DNA of 6,647 nucleotides, taken from positions 1 through 6,647 of the forward strand of contig DAIERH010000132.1 in NCBI GenBank assembly GCA_027346925.1. Direction: 5' to 3'. The stretch is from Geobacter sp. (GTDB lineage: Bacteria > Desulfobacterota > Desulfuromonadia > Geobacterales > Pseudopelobacteraceae). The position numbers and the translations under genes are program-made. Below are positions 5,719-6,647 of the stretch, piece by piece. How positions within the stretch are numbered: the stretch's first letter is position 1; each line of letters opens with the position of its first letter. The notes under the pieces were generated by a model. The model saw only the letters and a list, made by a program, of their open reading frames with translations. It searched no databases and had not been told where the DNA came from.

Positions 5719-6647
5719 ATGAAACTCAACGCCAAGCTCATCATCATCATGCTCACCCTCCTGGTCCTTGCCATGCTGACCCTGTTCATCCTCAACCAGT
5801 ATGCCCAGAACGACCTGGTCCACGAGATCCAGGAGAGTTCCCAGGAGATCTCCAAGGCTGTCCAGATGAGCATCGAGGATCTCACCTCCGAGGCCGAGAC
5901 CTCGCGCCTGACCGAGTATCTCAGCAAGGCCCGCGACAAGGGCATCAACGAGATCAACATCATCAGCAACGAAGGGGAGATCATAGACTCCTCCGACCCC
6001 GAGAAGATCGGCAAGAAGCGCGACATAAAGAAGCTGGAGAGGGGTGTCCACGCGGCGCGACGCCAGCAGTCGGGGGCAACGATCCTTTCCCAGAAACCGT
6101 ACGAAGTGGTGGTTCCGGTCATTGTGGGCGACGAACAACTGGGCTATGTTCAGATCAACATGCTGCTGGATAAAATCCGCGACATCCAGCACGCCAACTT
6201 CATCCGCCGGCTGTTTGCCACCTGCATGGTCTTTGCCGCCGGCATTGCCTTCACCATCTACCTGGCCCGGCGCTACACCGATCCGATCAACCGCCTGGTG
6301 GGCGATTTCAAGCGAGTTTCCGCCGGAGACCTGTCGGTGACGATCCCGGTGGAAAGCCAGGACGAAATCGGGGAACTGGCCCAGGGCTTCAACAACATGG
6401 TGGAGAAACTGCGCGAGCGGGAGGCGCTGGAAAGGCGGCTCTACGAGGCGGAACACCTCTCCCGTGTCGGCCAGTTGGCCTCGGGGATCGCCCACGAGAT
6501 CCGCAACCCGCTCAACGCGATCTCGATCAACCTGGAGCTGCTCGAGGAGGACCTCGAGAGCCGCAAGACTCCGGTCGAGACGGTGGGGATGGCGCGCCGC
6601 GAGGTCGGGCGCCTGTCGCGGCTGGTCAACGACTTCCTGGTCTACGC
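5719..6647 (+). CDS. Sensor histidine kinase, Cache-like sensor plus HAMP plus HisKA (3' end outside window)
   Basis: The first 309 residues of a membrane-bound two-component sensor kinase, open to the window edge. Span one is at about residues 5-26 (after MKLNAK) and span two at about 165-184. The periplasmic part between them (about 27-160) has a Cache/PDC look: INIISNEGEIIDSSDPEKIG and, later, VVVPVIVGDEQLGYVQINM. HAMP covers about 182-236, with Pro 189 and DEIGEL at 215-220. A short coiled stretch leads to the HisKA dimerisation helix with GQLASGIAHEIRNPLNAI. His 259 is the phosphorylated residue, followed by Glu 260 and Asn 263 as in NtrB/AtoS-type kinases that also act as phosphatases. 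The HATPase domain must lie past the edge. ATG 5719 is chosen because the first span follows directly and AAAGGG (5708-5713) lies 5 bases upstream, though it is a weak ribosome binding site. Kinases of this subtype often pair with an NtrC-type regulator, probably downstream. The ligand is unknown. Confidence 0.9.
   Translation, partial: MKLNAKLIIIMLTLLVLAMLTLFILNQYAQNDLVHEIQESSQEISKAVQMSIEDLTSEAETSRLTEYLSKARDKGINEINIISNEGEIIDSSDPEKIGKKRDIKKLERGVHAARRQQSGATILSQKPYEVVVPVIVGDEQLGYVQINMLLDKIRDIQHANFIRRLFATCMVFAAGIAFTIYLARRYTDPINRLVGDFKRVSAGDLSVTIPVESQDEIGELAQGFNNMVEKLREREALERRLYEAEHLSRVGQLASGIAHEIRNPLNAISINLELLEEDLESRKTPVETVGMARREVGRLSRLVNDFLVY

Noticed and set aside
5671..6495. A 274-codon open frame on the minus strand opposite the histidine kinase
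   Set aside because: The plus-strand frame carries clear HAMP and HisKA motifs with a membrane topology. The antisense frame has no recognisable domain and is a codon-bias shadow.

Overview
The window looks like chromosomal DNA from a Geobacter-like deltaproteobacterium (Desulfuromonadia). This rests on gene style rather than a marker gene: GC-rich third codon positions, a chemoreceptor without a CheR-tethering pentapeptide, a short Omp85 barrel and an NtrB-like kinase. There is no sign of a phage, plasmid, IS element, tRNA, rRNA or CRISPR array. Coding density is high and every gene is intact except the last, which runs off the right edge.

Layout from left to right. (1) 61-1683, + strand: a complete methyl-accepting chemotaxis protein with two membrane spans, a periplasmic helical sensor, HAMP and a long cytoplasmic signalling hairpin. 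A near-palindrome that overlaps a -10-like hexamer precedes it. (2) 1684-1966: a 283-base intergenic stretch with four consecutive GC-rich hairpins followed by a good sigma-70-like promoter. (3) 1967-2395, +: ssb, the single-stranded DNA-binding protein, with the full OB fold and the acidic DDDIPF tail. (4) 2453-4204, +: a half-size ABC exporter (six membrane spans plus one ATPase domain) just downstream of ssb, without a clear ribosome binding site and probably co-transcribed. Its Walker B motif ends in Asp instead of the catalytic Glu. (5) 4195-4272: an array of GAGT units facing an array of ACTC units, which folds into one long hairpin between two convergent genes and supplies both of their stop codons. 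(6) 4271-5545, - strand: a BamA/TamA-type (Omp85) outer-membrane barrel without POTRA domains, preceded by a lipoprotein-type signal sequence. (7) 5546-5718: a divergent intergenic region with a tandem direct repeat, a sigma-54-like element and nested palindromes. (8) 5719 to the window end, +: a membrane sensor histidine kinase (Cache-like periplasmic sensor, HAMP, HisKA), cut before its ATPase domain.

The genes do not form one pathway. Chemoreceptor, ssb/ABC exporter, outer-membrane barrel and kinase look like separate units. The plausible links are ssb with the exporter (same transcript) and the kinase with the divergent barrel gene (shared control region), and both are inferences. I found no convincing undescribed multi-gene system. 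The observations most worth a second look are the hairpin repeat at the convergent junction, the lipobox-bearing POTRA-less Omp85 protein, the exporter's degenerate ATPase site with no partner beside it, and the palindrome-rich divergent promoter region.
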